Below are positions 1-7,540 of a DNA stretch of 64,000 bases, piece by piece (positions within the stretch are counted from its first letter, which is position 1; each line of letters begins with the position of its first letter). The DNA comes from Leisingera aquimarina DSM 24565 (lineage in GTDB: Bacteria > Pseudomonadota > Alphaproteobacteria > Rhodobacterales > Rhodobacteraceae): assembly GCF_000473165.1 (NCBI RefSeq), contig NZ_KI421504.1, positions 3,733,070 to 3,797,069 on the forward strand. Direction: 5' to 3'. The position numbers were made by a program, and so were the translations under genes. The notes beneath the pieces are model-generated. The model did no database searches and was not told where the DNA came from. It worked only from the letters and a program-made list of their open reading frames with translations.

Positions 1-290
1 GGCAATTCCGGCTGCTGAACGTTCTGGACGACTTCAACCGCGAAGGGTTGGGCATTGAGATCGGCTTTTCACTGCCTGCGGAACGGGTTGTTCGAGCCCT
101 GAACCAGATCATCGAATGGCGTGGTGCCCCTGGGACAATTCGAGCCGGCAACAGCCCGGAATACGTCAGTGGCACCCTCATGGAATGGGCCGAGAACCGG
201 GGCATCACCCTGGCCTGCATCCAGCCCGGAAAGCCCCAGCAGAACGCCTATGTCGAGCGCTGCAACCGGACGGTCCGGCACGAATGGCTT
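1..290 (+). pseudogene. IS3-family transposase OrfB, 5' fragment (integrase core)
   Basis: Reading frame from base 3 gives the rve/DDE integrase core of IS3-group Orf[18 protein letters not shown], then the IIEWRG segment, then [18 protein letters not shown]. The catalytic Glu is present in NAYVERCN. The segment that normally reads CDNGPEY reads AGNSPEY, so the second catalytic Asp is replaced by Gly. The enzyme was therefore probably dead before the reading frame was cut at 290 by the nested IS1111 element. The 5' end is beyond the window. Confidence 0.85.
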
Positions 291-294
291 CTGC

Positions 295-307
295 GGATGG
301 CTCCTGC
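295..307 (+). repeat. IS1111 subterminal inverted repeat (transposase-distal end)
   Basis: GGATGGCTCCTGC; perfect inverse of 1624-1636. It starts 4 nt inside the proposed element end at 291. Confidence 0.85.
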
Positions 308-424
308 ATTGCAAGAGTTTATTGTGACTTCAACGGTGGTCTGTCAGTACAGTCGTCTGTCCGGCCTGTTTGCGCAGCATTTTCAAAATACTGCTGGCCC
401 TGATGTGTTCCGCAAGCGAGGTTC

Positions 425-540
425 CAATCGGGTTAACGAACTCTGAGGTTCACGCCATTCGCCGGAGTGTCCTGGCTCTTGGTTGACTTGTTCCGCGTCA
501 TCACTTCTTTCGTCTTGCATCTCGTGGCGGCGCTGCCGCG
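425..540 (-). ncRNA. Putative bridge/seeker guide RNA of the IS1111 element
   Basis: This is the non-coding flank just downstream of the transposase stop, where IS1111-group elements encode their guide RNA. Read on the minus strand it contains AAGTCAA (489-483) and then CGAATGGC (461-454). The rebuilt empty target, in the same orientation, is AAGTCAAGCCATTCG. The first stretch equals its left 7 nt. The second is the reverse complement of its right 8 nt. That is the left-guide/right-guide order and strand sense described for bridge RNAs. A small hairpin GCGGC/GCCGC (527-539) lies near the presumed 5' end. The RNA ends are not defined by sequence alone. Confidence 0.6.
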
Positions 541-1560
541 TTATGCGACGGGCTGCCGGTAGTTCTGTTTTTTTGTCAGAATTGCCCAGATAACCCGCGC
601 TGACTTGTTGGCCATCGCAATGGTCGCCAGCCGGAATGGTTTTTGTACGAGGATATTAGCGGTCCACCGGTCGGCGCGCTCGGGATGGGTTTTGGCTTGC
701 AAGGCGCGCGACGTCATACCAACGACCAGCAACTTGCGGAGGTACCTGTCGCCCATTTTCGTGATCTTGCCGAGCTTCTCTTTGCCACCGCTGGACTTGT
801 TGCGCGGGGTCAAGCCCAGCCATGCAGCAAGATCCCGACCAGTTCTGAACTGGTGCCCGTCGCCAATTGTCGCGACCATGGCTGACGCTGTAATTGGCCC
901 GACACCCGGTATGCGCGTCAGGCGGCGGCAGTTTGCGTCAAGCAACGCATGTCGTTTGATGAGCTGGGTGTATCCGTCGATCCGCGCATTGAGCCCCAGC
1001 AGCTGATAGCACAGCGTTCCCAGAATACCGTTGGCTAACTCGGGCATGTCCAATTGATCCCCATCCATATGGCTTTGCGAAAAGCGGTTCACGGCTTCTA
1101 CGCCTGCCGGCAGAACATGCCCAAATTCTCGCAGGATGCTAAGGATCGTGTTTACAACCTGAGTTCTCTGCCGGACCACGAGGTCGCGGGTGCGATGCAC
1201 GGTAAGGAATGCCTGTTGGTCCTTCGACTTTATCTCAACAAACCGCATTGATGGCCGCCGGACTGCTTCGCAGATCGTCTCAGCATCAACCGCATCGGTC
1301 TTGCCGCGCTTCACATAAGGTTTGACATAGAACGCTGGCATCAGGCGGACATCGTGCCCGAGCTTGCGCAGCTCACGGCCCCAGTAATGTGCCGATCCGC
1401 ACGCTTCCATGCCAACGGTGCAGCGCGGCAGGGTTTCGAAAAATGTCAGCAGCTTCGCCCGCCTAATTGTCTTCTTGAAAATCACGCGTCCATTCTCGGA
1501 AATTCCGTGAACCTGAAACACATCCTTGGCCAAATCCAGGCCGACTGTTTTAACTGTCAT
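541..1560 (-). CDS. IS110-family (IS1111 group) DEDD transposase
   Basis: The product (339 aa) is an RNA-guided recombinase of the IS110 family. The N-terminal RuvC-like DEDD domain shows VGLDLAKDVFQVHG, GMEACGSAHYWGREL and RGKTDAVDAETI, carrying the acidic metal ligands. The C-terminal Tnp_20 domain shows RIPGVGPITASAMVATIGD and SSGGKEKLGKI, with the conserved Ser region. The ATG at 1560 is preceded by GGAGAGGAG at good spacing; the longer upstream reading is IS and host DNA. Length and motifs are complete and no stop or frameshift is seen, so the enzyme is probably functional. It is the only gene of the element inserted in the IS3 transposase. Confidence 0.93.
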   Translation of the reverse strand: MTVKTVGLDLAKDVFQVHGISENGRVIFKKTIRRAKLLTFFETLPRCTVGMEACGSAHYWGRELRKLGHDVRLMPAFYVKPYVKRGKTDAVDAETICEAVRRPSMRFVEIKSKDQQAFLTVHRTRDLVVRQRTQVVNTILSILREFGHVLPAGVEAVNRFSQSHMDGDQLDMPELANGILGTLCYQLLGLNARIDGYTQLIKRHALLDANCRRLTRIPGVGPITASAMVATIGDGHQFRTGRDLAAWLGLTPRNKSSGGKEKLGKITKMGDRYLRKLLVVGMTSRALQAKTHPERADRWTANILVQKPFRLATIAMANKSARVIWAILTKKQNYRQPVA

Positions 1561-1623
1561 AGGGTGGCTCCTCTCCTGGCAGGCCATGACAACTGCATTA
1601 TGGCGCATTGCGACGCCGGGGGA

Positions 1624-1636
1624 GCAGGAGCCATCC
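1624..1636 (-). repeat. IS1111 subterminal inverted repeat (transposase-proximal end)
   Basis: GCAGGAGCCATCC on the plus strand, the perfect inverse of 295-307. It lies between the transposase start and the proposed element end at 1646. Confidence 0.85.
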
Positions 1637-1646
1637 ACTCCATCCG

Positions 1647-1781
1647 GACTTATACATTTTCGAAAGCATCGAAGAGGTCCAGCAGATTGCCACCGGGTGG
1701 CTCTGGTCCTACAGCCATAAACGCCCGAACATGGGCAACGGCGGGATGACACCTGCACGGAAACTGAAGATGGCCGCGTAA
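1647..1781 (+). pseudogene. IS3-family transposase OrfB, 3' fragment
   Basis: The frame continues from the 5' fragment: DLYIFESIEEVQQIATGWLW, then KRPNMGNGGMTPARKLKMAA and stop TAA at 1779-1781. This is the normal C-terminus of IS3-group OrfB, so nothing is missing between 290 and 1647 except the IS1111 insertion. Confidence 0.85.
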
Positions 1782-1792
1782 AATTCTACGGC

Positions 1793-1821
1793 CAAGCCCC
1801 CGCAAAAACGGGGGATTACCA
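1793..1821 (+). repeat. Candidate right terminal inverted repeat of the IS3 element
   Basis: The stretch contains CCCCCG-caaaaa-CGGGGG followed by GATTACCA. Read inwards from 1821 it begins TGGTAATCCCCCG, the TG...-type tip expected for IS3 elements. The capsid-like reading frame on the minus strand stops inside it. The left repeat is outside the window, so this cannot be confirmed here. Confidence 0.5.
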
Positions 1822-2192
1822 CATCTCAACGATGAGGTCGATGCCGCCCCATTGGCCAATCAACAGCTCACCCCAAGCACCATAGATCAGCGCGGACAGG
1901 CCCGTCCCTGACCCTTTGGTAAGGTCGCTGGGAACATTGTTGCTGAACGCGGCCCGCGTACCGCCGATATTGAAGCCGTCGTTGTCTGCGCTGAGAATTG
2001 CACCACTACCATTTGCCATTTTCTGCGTGGACAGAAGGAGCGCTTTGACTTTGGCATTTGACAGAAAGCCAAGCGAAGTCATGGGCACATTGTGCTGTTC
2101 GACTTCGGCGGTGAGAGCCATGATCTCGGGCATAAACAGCGCACCGCCGTCAGGACCAAACGGAACTGATCCAATGCCCGGCGTGTTGAGAA
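1822..2192 (-). pseudogene. Phage major capsid protein (HK97 family), C-terminal fragment
   Basis: The minus-strand translation VLNTPGIGSVPFGPDGG, LGFLSNAKVKALLLST, LTKGSGTGLSALIYGAW and LLIGQWGGIDLIVEMW matches the C-terminal third of HK97-type major capsid proteins. The gene lacks its N-terminal part, because the fragment is fused at about 2192 to an IS5-type transposase start. It also lacks the last part of the protein, because the IS3 end interrupts it at 1821. No other phage gene is recognisable in the window, so this is a prophage relic. Confidence 0.72.
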
Positions 2193-2322
2193 CGCGGCGT
2201 TGTAGCTGGACCAGCTCGTTGTGCGATCGCGGGAGGGGGATGGTTTGTTCATGCGGACCGTGTAACCGTATGGATTCCTTACGTGAATCCTCAGAAGTCA
2301 GAGTTCTGCAACAACGCCCCTC
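2193..2322 (-). mobile_element. IS5-family (IS903-like) element, 5' end fragment
   Basis: On the minus strand the stretch starts with a terminal-repeat-like GAGGGGCGTTGTTGCAGA (from 2322) and then an ATG reading MNKPSPSRDRTTSWSSYNAA. This is the usual N-terminus of IS903-group transposases (pattern K..T.NW..YN.AL). After about 20 codons the sequence switches to capsid-like coding sequence near 2192, so the rest of the element is deleted. The junction suggests an insertion into the prophage followed by an adjacent deletion. Confidence 0.6.
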
Positions 2323-2326
2323 ACAG

Positions 2327-2698
2327 GGCATCCGGATTCTGGTGGCAGCGAAACCGGTGGCTCGCCATTGGGCTCAAACCAATGGCGCCCAAGGCTCGCT
2401 CCGCAAAGGCCATGACGGCCTGGCTGCGCTCGTGCAGTCAGCGCTAGCGGAAGATCCGTTCACCGGCAGGGTCTTCGTGGTCCGCGCCAAACGGGCGGAG
2501 CCCAGCGGCCTCGTCATGGCATACAAGCGCCTTGAGGAGAGCACGTTCACCCGGTCCGCCATCCGTGACGGGGCGATGACCTTAAACCGTGCCCAATTCG
2601 AGGCGCTGTTTGCCAGGCTGGACTGGCGGCGGGTGCGGCAGCTTCCCGGCCAGCGGCTTGACAGACACCAGCAGGATAAGCCCCAGGAAACGCCCTGA
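2327..2698 (+). pseudogene. IS66-family TnpB (Orf2) remnant
   Basis: The frame reads GIRILVAAKPV, RKGHDGLAALVQSALAEDPF, LVMAYKRLEESTF and MTLNRAQFEALFARLDWRRV, the core of IS66 TnpB/Orf2. Three defects show decay. The start is cut off by the IS5 end. About 14 codons are inserted between AAKPV and RKGHDG, carrying an 8-bp hairpin (GCCATTGG/CCAATGGC). Some ten codons are missing between RAKRA and GLVM, where family members read a longer KxLxWDGxGLV segment. No TnpA or TnpC partner follows; the aryl-CoA ligase gene ends right after it. Confidence 0.72.
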
Positions 2699-2701
2699 CA
2701 G

Positions 2702-4315
2702 CTAGGCCTTCAGCCTGAAACGCTGGATCTTGCCTGTCTCGGTCTTCGGCAATGCTGCGGTAAATACCACTGAACGCGGATACTTGTAAGGCGCGATTTC
2801 CGACTTCACGTGATCCTGCAGCAGCTTGACCAATTCATCCGACCCCGCCTGCTCATCGGCCAGCACTACATGCGCTTGCACGATCTCGCCGCGCGCTTCA
2901 TCCGGGACGCCAATCACCGCGCATTCCGCCACCGCTTCATGCGCCAGCAGGGCGGCCTCCACTTCAGGGCCCGCAATGTTGTAGCCCGCCGAGACGATCA
3001 TGTCGTCGTTGCGGGCGGCAAAATGCAGATACCCGCCGTCATCACGGATAAAACTGTCGCCTGTGATATTCCAACCGTCCTGCACGTATTCAGCCTGCCG
3101 GTCATCAGCTAGGTATCGGCACCCTGTGGGCCCCCTGACTGCCAGCCGCCCGACCTCGCCGTGCTGGGCCTCGTTGCCATCCGCATCCAACACTTTTACC
3201 TGATAGCCGCCTACCGGTTTGCCGGTGCAAGCAGGCCGGTGATCGCTGAACCGGTTGGTAATAAAGATATGCAGCATCTCGGTCGCGCCGATCCCGTCCA
3301 GCATCGGTTTGCCGGTCTTCTGCATCCACTCATCATAGACCGGTGCGGGCAAGGTCTCGCCGGCCGACACCGCCGCGCGCAGCGAGGACAAATCCGCCCC
3401 CTCCTCCATCGCCCGCAGCATAACCCGGTAGGCCGTCGGCGCGGTAAAGCAGACGGTTGCCTTATATTTCTCGATGATCTCAATGAGGTTCGGCGGCGTG
3501 GCATTTTCCAGCAGCGTCGCCGCGGCACCAAACCGCAAGGGGAAGATCGCCAGCCCGCCCAGACCAAAGGTGAAGGCCAGCGGCGGCGAGCCGACAAACA
3601 CATCCTCGGGCTGCACGTCCAAAACGTCGCGCGCGTATCCGTCGGCAATGATCAGCAGGTCGCGGTGGAAATGCATCGTCGCCTTCGGCGATCCCGTAGT
3701 GCCGGAAGTGAAGCCCAGCAGCGCCACGTCATCGCGGCCGGTTTTCACCGCCTCGTAAGTCACAGGTTTTTCCAGCGCCAGCCGGTCCAGCTCCGCATCA
3801 TGGTTGGAGGTGCCGTCAAAGCCTACAACCGTCTTCAGGAACTTCGACTCCTTGGCGCAGGCCACCAATTCGTCCTTCAGTCTAGTGTCGCACAGCGCGT
3901 GGGAAATCTCGGCTTTGTCAATGATCTTGGCCAGCTCGCCCTTGCGCAGCATCGGCATGGTATTAACCACCACCGCACCCGCCTTGGTCGCCGCCAGCCA
4001 GCAGGCCACCATCGCCGGATTGTTGGCGGAGCGGATCAGCACCCGGTTGCCGGGCTTTACGCCCAGATCCTCAGTCAGAACATGCGCCAGCCGGTTGGTC
4101 CAGTCCGCCAGCTCCTTGTAGGTGCGGTAGCGGCCGTTGCCGATCAGCGCGGTCCGGTCGCCGAACCCCTTTTCCACCATCGCATCGGTCAATTCGACCG
4201 CGGCGTTCAGGTACTCGGGGTACTCAAACCCCTCCAACAGAAACTCAGGCCACTGATCCGCCGGCGGCAGGTTGTCCCGGGCAAAGGTGTCCGCATGCGC
4301 GGTTGGTCCCAGCAT
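2702..4315 (-). CDS. Aryl-CoA ligase (2-aminobenzoate/benzoate-CoA ligase family)
   Basis: This ANL-superfamily enzyme (537 aa) should activate an aromatic acid to its CoA thioester with ATP. Visible motifs are the P-loop TSGTTGSPK (203-211), GIGATE (341-346), the adenylate-binding TGD (Asp420) and the C-terminal PKTETGKIQRF with the catalytic Lys529. The SPPLAFTFGLGG segment is typical of the benzoate/2-aminobenzoate ligase branch. The ATG at 4315 follows the acyl-CoA dehydrogenase stop by one base and has GGGGGAA upstream; the longer frame from 4357 overlaps that gene and is less likely. It is the last gene of the aromatic operon. The substrate (anthranilate, salicylate or benzoate) cannot be fixed from sequence alone. 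Confidence 0.88.
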   Translation of the reverse strand: MLGPTAHADTFARDNLPPADQWPEFLLEGFEYPEYLNAAVELTDAMVEKGFGDRTALIGNGRYRTYKELADWTNRLAHVLTEDLGVKPGNRVLIRSANNPAMVACWLAATKAGAVVVNTMPMLRKGELAKIIDKAEISHALCDTRLKDELVACAKESKFLKTVVGFDGTSNHDAELDRLALEKPVTYEAVKTGRDDVALLGFTSGTTGSPKATMHFHRDLLIIADGYARDVLDVQPEDVFVGSPPLAFTFGLGGLAIFPLRFGAAATLLENATPPNLIEIIEKYKATVCFTAPTAYRVMLRAMEEGADLSSLRAAVSAGETLPAPVYDEWMQKTGKPMLDGIGATEMLHIFITNRFSDHRPACTGKPVGGYQVKVLDADGNEAQHGEVGRLAVRGPTGCRYLADDRQAEYVQDGWNITGDSFIRDDGGYLHFAARNDDMIVSAGYNIAGPEVEAALLAHEAVAECAVIGVPDEARGEIVQAHVVLADEQAGSDELVKLLQDHVKSEIAPYKYPRSVVFTAALPKTETGKIQRFRLKA

Positions 4316-4316
4316 C

Positions 4317-5477
4317 TCAGTTCCCCCGCTGAAAGGCGCCAAGAGTCTGGCGGGCAATCACCACCCGCTGCACGTCCGAGGCGCCCTCATAAATCCGCAA
4401 CGCCCGGATTTCGCGGTACAGCTCCTCCACTTTCTGGCCCCGGCGCACGCCGTCGCCGCCATGCAGCTGCACCGCCTTGTCGATCACAGCTTGTGCTTGG
4501 TCAGTGGAAAACAGCTTGGCCATCGCGGCCTCCCGAGTGACCCGCGCGGCGCCTGCATCCTTGGCCCAGGCCGCGCGGTAAACCAGCAGTGCGCTGGCAT
4601 CCACATCCAGAGCCATATCGGCAATGTGCCCCTGCACCATCTGCAAATCAAACAGCGGCGCCCCCTGCACCTGGCGTTCCGTCACCCGCAGCAGCGCCTC
4701 GTCCAGCGCCCGGCGGGCAAACCCCAGCGCTGCCGCCGCCACGGTGGAGCGGAACACATCCAGCACCGACATGGCGATTTTGAAGCCCTGCCCCGGCTGC
4801 CCCAGCAAGGCGGTTTCAGGGACCCGGCAATCCGTGAACCGCAAGGTCGCCAGCGGATGCGGCGCAATGGTTTCCAACCGCTCGACAACCTCGAACCCAG
4901 GCAGGCCTGCGGGCACGACAAAAGCACTCAGCCCCTTTGCCCCTGGCGCCTCGCCAGTACGGGCAAACAGCGTGTAGACATCGGCAATCCCGCCATTAGA
5001 GATCCAGATCTTCTCCCCCTTCAGCACATAATGATCGCCGTCCAGCGTGGCGGTCATGGTGGAATTTGCCACATCCGATCCCGACTGCGGCTCGGTCAGG
5101 GCAAAGGCGGAGATTGCCTTGCCTGCCCGCGTGAGCGGTAGCCATTCCGCCTGCTGCTCCGGTGTGCCGAACAGCGAAATGGCGCCGGTGCCTAAGCCCT
5201 GCATAGCAAAGGCAAAATCCGCCAGCCCGTCATGGCGCGCCAGCGTTTCGCGGATCAGGCACAGGGTGCGCACGTCCAACCGCTCGCCTGCCATGGCGCC
5301 GGAGTGCTGCGTCCAGCCACCCGCGCCCAAAGCTGCAACCAGCGCCCGGCAGGCGGCATCCGTGTCCGCATGATCGATGCCCGCCAGATGCGCCCCGGCC
5401 CAGGCCTCCAGCTCCTCCGCCAGCGCCCGGTGCCGATCCTCAAAGAACGGCCAGTTCAGAAACGACTTGTCCGCCAT
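4317..5477 (-). CDS. Acyl-CoA dehydrogenase
   Basis: A flavin-dependent acyl-CoA dehydrogenase of 386 aa, full family length. FAD- and substrate-binding signatures include [11 protein letters not shown] (125-135), [10 protein letters not shown] (154-163) and the C-terminal [20 protein letters not shown]. The catalytic base is Glu364 in [12 protein letters not shown], the position used by short/medium-chain enzymes. It lies between the crotonase and the ligase; a dispersed repeat occupies the 85-nt gap before it. In such operons it probably oxidises a ring-derived alicyclic or opened acyl-CoA. It is translated just ahead of the ligase, with one base between stop and start. Confidence 0.9.
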   Translation of the reverse strand: MADKSFLNWPFFEDRHRALAEELEAWAGAHLAGIDHADTDAACRALVAALGAGGWTQHSGAMAGERLDVRTLCLIRETLARHDGLADFAFAMQGLGTGAISLFGTPEQQAEWLPLTRAGKAISAFALTEPQSGSDVANSTMTATLDGDHYVLKGEKIWISNGGIADVYTLFARTGEAPGAKGLSAFVVPAGLPGFEVVERLETIAPHPLATLRFTDCRVPETALLGQPGQGFKIAMSVLDVFRSTVAAAALGFARRALDEALLRVTERQVQGAPLFDLQMVQGHIADMALDVDASALLVYRAAWAKDAGAARVTREAAMAKLFSTDQAQAVIDKAVQLHGGDGVRRGQKVEELYREIRALRIYEGASDVQRVVIARQTLGAFQRGN

Positions 5478-5500
5478 GGCGCGGCCCTCCCTGTTTCACC

Positions 5501-5530
5501 TTTGTTCAAATACTCCCGCCGGAGGCTCCC
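5501..5530 (-). repeat. Dispersed intergenic repeat, copy 1
   Basis: The minus strand reads GGGAGCCTCCGGCGGGAGTA then TTTGAACAAA. It shares the GC-hairpin plus GGGAGTATTT core with the copies near 20.8, 27.5, 33.2, 53.3 and 63.9 kb. It lies in the gap between the crotonase stop and the acyl-CoA dehydrogenase start. Confidence 0.5.
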
Positions 5531-5562
5531 ATACCCTCCTCCGGCCCGCGGCCAAATGCGGC

Positions 5563-6369
5563 TCAATCGCCCTCGAACACCGGCTTTTCCTTGTTCACAA
5601 AGGCATGAAACGCGCGCTCAAAATCCGCCGTCTGCATGCAGATCGCCTGCGCCTGCGCTTCGGCTTCGATCGCCTGTTCGATCGACATCGACCATTCCTG
5701 CGCCAGCATTGTTTTGGTCATCATGTGGCCGAAGTTCGGACCGGCTGCGATCCGCTCCGCCCAGCCCTGCGCCTCACCCGCCAATTCATCCGCCGCAACC
5801 AGCGTGTTGTGAAAACCCCAGGCATGCCCCTCTTCGGCGCTCATCGACCGGCCGGTATAGAGCAGCTCCGCCGCCCGCCCCTGGCCGATGATCCGCGGCA
5901 GGATCGCGCAGGCACCCATATCGCAGCCCGCCAGACCAACCCTGGTGAACAGGAATGCGGTCCTGGCCTCCGGTGTGGCGATGCGGATGTCTGAGGCCAT
6001 GGCGATAATCGCGCCTGCGCCAACACAGATCCCATCAATCGCCGCAATCACCGGCTTGCCGCAGGTCACCATCGCCTTAACCAGATCGCCGGTCATCCGG
6101 GTAAAGGCCAGAAGCTCCTTCATGCTCATGCGCGTCAGCGGCCCAATAATGTCATGCACATCGCCGCCCGAGCAGAAATTGCCGCCGTTGGAGGCAAAGA
6201 CCACCGCTTTGACGCTGTCGTCATAGTGCAAATCCCGGAACCAGTCGCGCAGCTCGGCGTAACTGCCGAATGTCAGCGGGTTCTTCCGCTCCGGCCGGTC
6301 CAGCGAAACCGTGGCAACCCCCTCCTCGATCCGGCACAGAAAATGCTTCGGCTCCGTGTTCACCTTCAT
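5563..6369 (-). CDS. Enoyl-CoA hydratase/isomerase family protein (crotonase)
   Basis: Crotonase fold, 268 aa. The oxyanion-hole segments are visible as [13 protein letters not shown] and [20 protein letters not shown]. The stretch that holds the second catalytic Glu in classical hydratases reads [16 protein letters not shown], with Asp rather than Glu, a variant common in crotonases of aromatic-CoA pathways. It starts inside the last codons of the MarR gene (4-nt overlap), so the two are co-translated. It likely hydrates or opens a ring-reduced CoA intermediate made by the monooxygenase/reductase. The exact reaction is unknown. Confidence 0.88.
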   Translation of the reverse strand: MKVNTEPKHFLCRIEEGVATVSLDRPERKNPLTFGSYAELRDWFRDLHYDDSVKAVVFASNGGNFCSGGDVHDIIGPLTRMSMKELLAFTRMTGDLVKAMVTCGKPVIAAIDGICVGAGAIIAMASDIRIATPEARTAFLFTRVGLAGCDMGACAILPRIIGQGRAAELLYTGRSMSAEEGHAWGFHNTLVAADELAGEAQGWAERIAAGPNFGHMMTKTMLAQEWSMSIEQAIEAEAQAQAICMQTADFERAFHAFVNKEKPVFEGD

Positions 6370-6818
6370 GCCTTACCTCCCTCGTCCAACCGCCGCGCTA
6401 CCGCGTCCAAGCTTTCCGCAATCGCTTGCGCCTCATCTGCTGTCAGCCCATCGAAGGCCGCATTGATCCAGCCTTCATGCGCCTCGGCCTGGTGCGAAAA
6501 CTCCGTCTGGCCGGCCGCCGTCAGTCGCACCAGATTGGCGCGCCGGTCGCCCTCAACCTTCTCGCGCAACACATGGCCGTCCTCGACCAGCCGCTCGACA
6601 ATGCCGGTGACATTGCCGTTCGACACTTTCAGAACGCCCGATAACTCACTCATCTTCAGGCCTTTTTCATGCTGCATCAGCGCCGCCATCACATCAAACC
6701 GCGGCAGCGTGGTTGCAAAATCTCGCCGCAGGTTCTCGCGCACGTCGCTTTCCACCGCCTTGGTGGCCTTCAGCACCTTCAGCCACAGCCGCAGCCGGTC
6801 TTTTGATGTCGTGCTCAA
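6366..6818 (-). CDS. MarR-family transcriptional regulator
   Basis: A winged-helix regulator of 150 aa. The helix-turn-helix lies in [20 protein letters not shown] and the wing in [17 protein letters not shown]. It is embedded in the operon between the SDR and the crotonase, with overlaps at both ends, so it most likely controls the operon in response to a pathway aryl-CoA, as BadR/CouR-type MarR proteins do. The start is TTG at 6818, overlapping the SDR stop, with GGGAGAG just upstream. Overlapping inverted repeats at 9888-9919 are the best candidate operator. Confidence 0.88.
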   Translation of the reverse strand: MSTTSKDRLRLWLKVLKATKAVESDVRENLRRDFATTLPRFDVMAALMQHEKGLKMSELSGVLKVSNGNVTGIVERLVEDGHVLREKVEGDRRANLVRLTAAGQTEFSHQAEAHEGWINAAFDGLTADEAQAIAESLDAVARRLDEGGKA

Positions 6819-7540
6819 ATCTCTCCCCCCGAAACGCTCATCGCGTGCCCGTTGATCGAGGACGCACCCTCGGATGCCAGAAACACTGCCGTTGCGGCCA
6901 CTTCTTCCGGTGCAATCAGCCGCTGCATCGGATTGCCGCCCACTACCATCGCCAGCGCCTTTTCCCGCGCAATATCATGCCGGGTCATCAGCCCGCTGAT
7001 CGCGCTCTCCGCCATCTCGGTGTCGACAAACCCCGGGCAGATCGCATTGCAGGTGATCCCCCGCTTGGCCACGCTCTGCGCCACCGACCGCACCAGCCCC
7101 AGCACCCCGTGTTTGGAGGCGGCATAGGCCGGAATTTGCGCTCCGCCCTGCAACGACGCAGTGGAGGCGATGGCAATCAGCCGCCCGCCCGGTTCCATGC
7201 CCGCCCGCAGCGCGGCCCGGAAGGTCAGGAACGTACCCGTCATGTTCACCGTCAGAGTCCGCTGCCAATCCTTCAGGTCAACATCCTCAATGCGGGCCGC
7301 AACTCCGGTCCCGGCATTGGCAATAACCACGTCGTAAGGTGCATCGAACAACGCCTCCACCTGCGTTTCATCCGTCACATCCGCTTCCCGGACATCCAGA
7401 TTCAGCCCTTCCGCTGCCGCTTCGAGCGGTGCCTGGCGGCGTCCGGCGATGGTGACATGGTATCCTTCCGCGGCGAAGGCATGGGCAATTGCCTTGCCGA
7501 TGCCAGTACCGCCGCCTGTTACCAGAACCCTGCGTGTCAT
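6815..7540 (-). CDS. Short-chain dehydrogenase/reductase
   Basis: A classical SDR of 241 aa. It has the nucleotide-binding GGGTGIGKA (9-17), NAG (75-77), a catalytic Ser around 126 and the YAASK motif (Tyr139, Lys143), and ends in the usual SVSGGEI. It overlaps the monooxygenase/reductase stop by 4 nt (ATGA) and the MarR start. In the aromatic operon it is the natural candidate for oxidising a 3-hydroxyacyl-CoA or reducing a ring ketone. The substrate is not known. Confidence 0.9.
   Translation of the reverse strand: MTRRVLVTGGGTGIGKAIAHAFAAEGYHVTIAGRRQAPLEAAAEGLNLDVREADVTDETQVEALFDAPYDVVIANAGTGVAARIEDVDLKDWQRTLTVNMTGTFLTFRAALRAGMEPGGRLIAIASTASLQGGAQIPAYAASKHGVLGLVRSVAQSVAKRGITCNAICPGFVDTEMAESAISGLMTRHDIAREKALAMVVGGNPMQRLIAPEEVAATAVFLASEGASSINGHAMSVSGGEI

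Larger units (their letters stand above)
291..1646 (-). mobile_element. IS1111-group (IS110 family) insertion sequence, apparently complete
   Basis: The element carries one DEDD transposase gene on the minus strand. It has the perfect 13-bp subterminal inverted repeats typical of the IS1111 group: GGATGGCTCCTGC at 295-307 and its complement at 1624-1636, lying 4 and 10 nt inside the proposed ends. Removing exactly 291-1646 (1356 bp, a multiple of three) restores the IS3 OrfB frame as RHEWL-DLYIFES. No target duplication is seen, as expected for IS110 relatives. The long non-coding flank is downstream of the transposase (291-540), which fits the IS1111 arrangement with the guide RNA at the right end. 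Confidence 0.85.
1..1821 (+). mobile_element. IS3-family element, 3' part only, decayed and interrupted
   Basis: The orfB-type transposase reads in from the left window edge, stops at 290 and resumes at 1647 in the same frame, ending at 1781. It is followed by a candidate right inverted repeat that ends in the dinucleotide CA at 1821. The left end and orfA lie outside the window. A complete IS1111-group element occupies 291-1646. The IS3 copy lies inside a phage capsid gene fragment on the other strand, so the insertion order was capsid, then IS3, then IS1111. Confidence 0.8.

Noticed and set aside
1797-1814. A rho-independent terminator after the IS3 transposase
   Set aside because: The CCCCCG/CGGGGG stem lacks a T-run and fits better as part of the element's terminal inverted repeat.
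1916-2698. A single 260-residue plus-strand gene across the capsid and IS66 regions
   Set aside because: Its first half is antisense to the capsid fragment. Only the part from 2327 matches a family, the IS66 TnpB remnant.
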